From contig JAIUPH010000007.1 of the NCBI GenBank assembly GCA_020161065.1, forward strand, positions 372,001-436,000: a DNA stretch of 64,000 nt, in the 5' to 3' direction. The translations under genes and the position numbers were made by a program. Under the pieces are notes generated by a model that saw only the letters and a program-made list of their open reading frames with translations, made no database searches and had not been told where the DNA came from. Source of the DNA: Pseudomonadota bacterium. Lineage in GTDB: Bacteria > Pseudomonadota > Gammaproteobacteria > Burkholderiales > Burkholderiaceae_C. Positions within the stretch are counted from its first letter, which is position 1, and each line of letters opens with the position of its first letter. Below are positions 63,695 through 64,000 of this stretch, one piece after another.

Positions 63695-64000
63695 TCAGGT
63701 CGTTGCCCCGGCCAAGCCGAAGCGGGTGGAGAAATGCGCCCGCGCCAAGAACGCGAGCGGGTAGTAAGCGAAGCGGCCGCCGGGGCTGTAGTACGGCCGC
63801 GGCGGCGTGGTCGGAATCAGGCCGTGCGTGTGGCCCGGCAGCAGCAAGCCGTGCAGCGCCTGCCACACGGCGGCCATGTAGCGGCCGCCTTCGGCGTTGC
63901 GCGGCGCGGCCTCGCGCGGCTGCTCGGCGCTGGCCACGGCGATCACGGCCAGCCAGCGGTGCGCCAGGTTGGCGCGCTGCTCGTCGGCGTCGTAGACCAT
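63695..64000 (-). CDS. Phage tail-completion protein, possibly cut by window edge
   Basis: At least 101 residues; the first visible ATG coincides with the last base of the window, so the gene may start further on. 'RYMAAVWQALHGLLLPGHTHGL' is followed by 'PYYSPGGRFAYYPLAFLARAHF'. The place before the tail tube gene and the size suggest a tail terminator of the Gp37/DUF1834 kind; this is tentative. Confidence 0.5.
   Translation of the reverse strand: MVYDADEQRANLAHRWLAVIAVASAEQPREAAPRNAEGGRYMAAVWQALHGLLLPGHTHGLIPTTPPRPYYSPGGRFAYYPLAFLARAHFSTRFGLAGATT

Overview
The window is high-GC, GTG/ATG-start, densely packed proteobacterial DNA, most consistent with a betaproteobacterium of the Burkholderiales type (inference from composition and gene families only). 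About 50 kb belongs to an integrative/conjugative-type mobile element. The last 13.5 kb is the tail module of a siphovirus-like prophage. No integrase, attachment site, tRNA, rRNA or CRISPR array is visible, so the element continues outside the window.

Layout. (1) Bases 152-20428, all on the minus strand: a nearly complete F-type type IV secretion system. In transcription order it runs lytic transglycosylase, OmpA-like lipoprotein, TraA pilin, TraL, TraE, TraK, TraB, DsbC, TraV, TraC, TrbI, an S26 signal peptidase, an unknown protein, TraW, TraU, TrbC, TraN, an unknown protein, thioredoxin-like TraF, TraH, TraG. Many genes overlap by 4 nt, which indicates translational coupling. (2) Bases 21287-32130, plus strand: a defence island of SNF2-type helicase, DUF4391-like protein, type III methyltransferase Mod, DarT toxin, DarG antitoxin and type III restriction subunit Res. 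DarTG sits inside the mod-res operon. (3) Bases 32192-35034: a poorly known module of a STAS-GHKL ATPase facing a three-gene operon (STAS-like/winged-helix protein, small unknown, eight-cysteine protein). (4) Bases 35214-39417, minus strand: the mobilisation genes, namely a DUF4400 protein, TraD coupling protein and a MOBH-like TraI whose canonical HD metal ligands appear to be replaced. (5) Bases 39687-45958: a type III CBASS operon (CD-NTase, HORMA, TRIP13-like ATPase, nuclease-SAVED effector and, unusually, a second CD-NTase-like protein), transcribed away from an XRE repressor plus ImmA/IrrE metalloprotease pair resembling CapH/CapP. (6) Bases 46041-50323, minus strand: FlhD/FlhC-like activators, like the SetDC activators of SXT-type elements, then a DUF932 protein, a zinc-ribbon/Toprim primase and a protein of unknown function whose 5' end is unclear. 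(7) Bases 50530-64000, minus strand: phage tail genes, including a tail tube protein, tail assembly chaperones joined by a -1 frameshift, a tape measure protein and tip/host-contact proteins.

How it works together. FlhDC-like activators probably turn on the transfer genes. TraI and TraD would process and deliver DNA to the TraA-TraG channel and pilus, and DsbC and TraF would fold the cysteine-rich TraU/TraN/TraH. The cargo is stacked anti-phage defence placed at two positions between the conserved blocks: between the secretion and mobilisation genes, and between mobilisation and regulatory genes. The least described parts are the STAS/GHKL/eight-cysteine module, the two-nucleotidyltransferase CBASS operon and the DarTG pair nested in a type III restriction operon.
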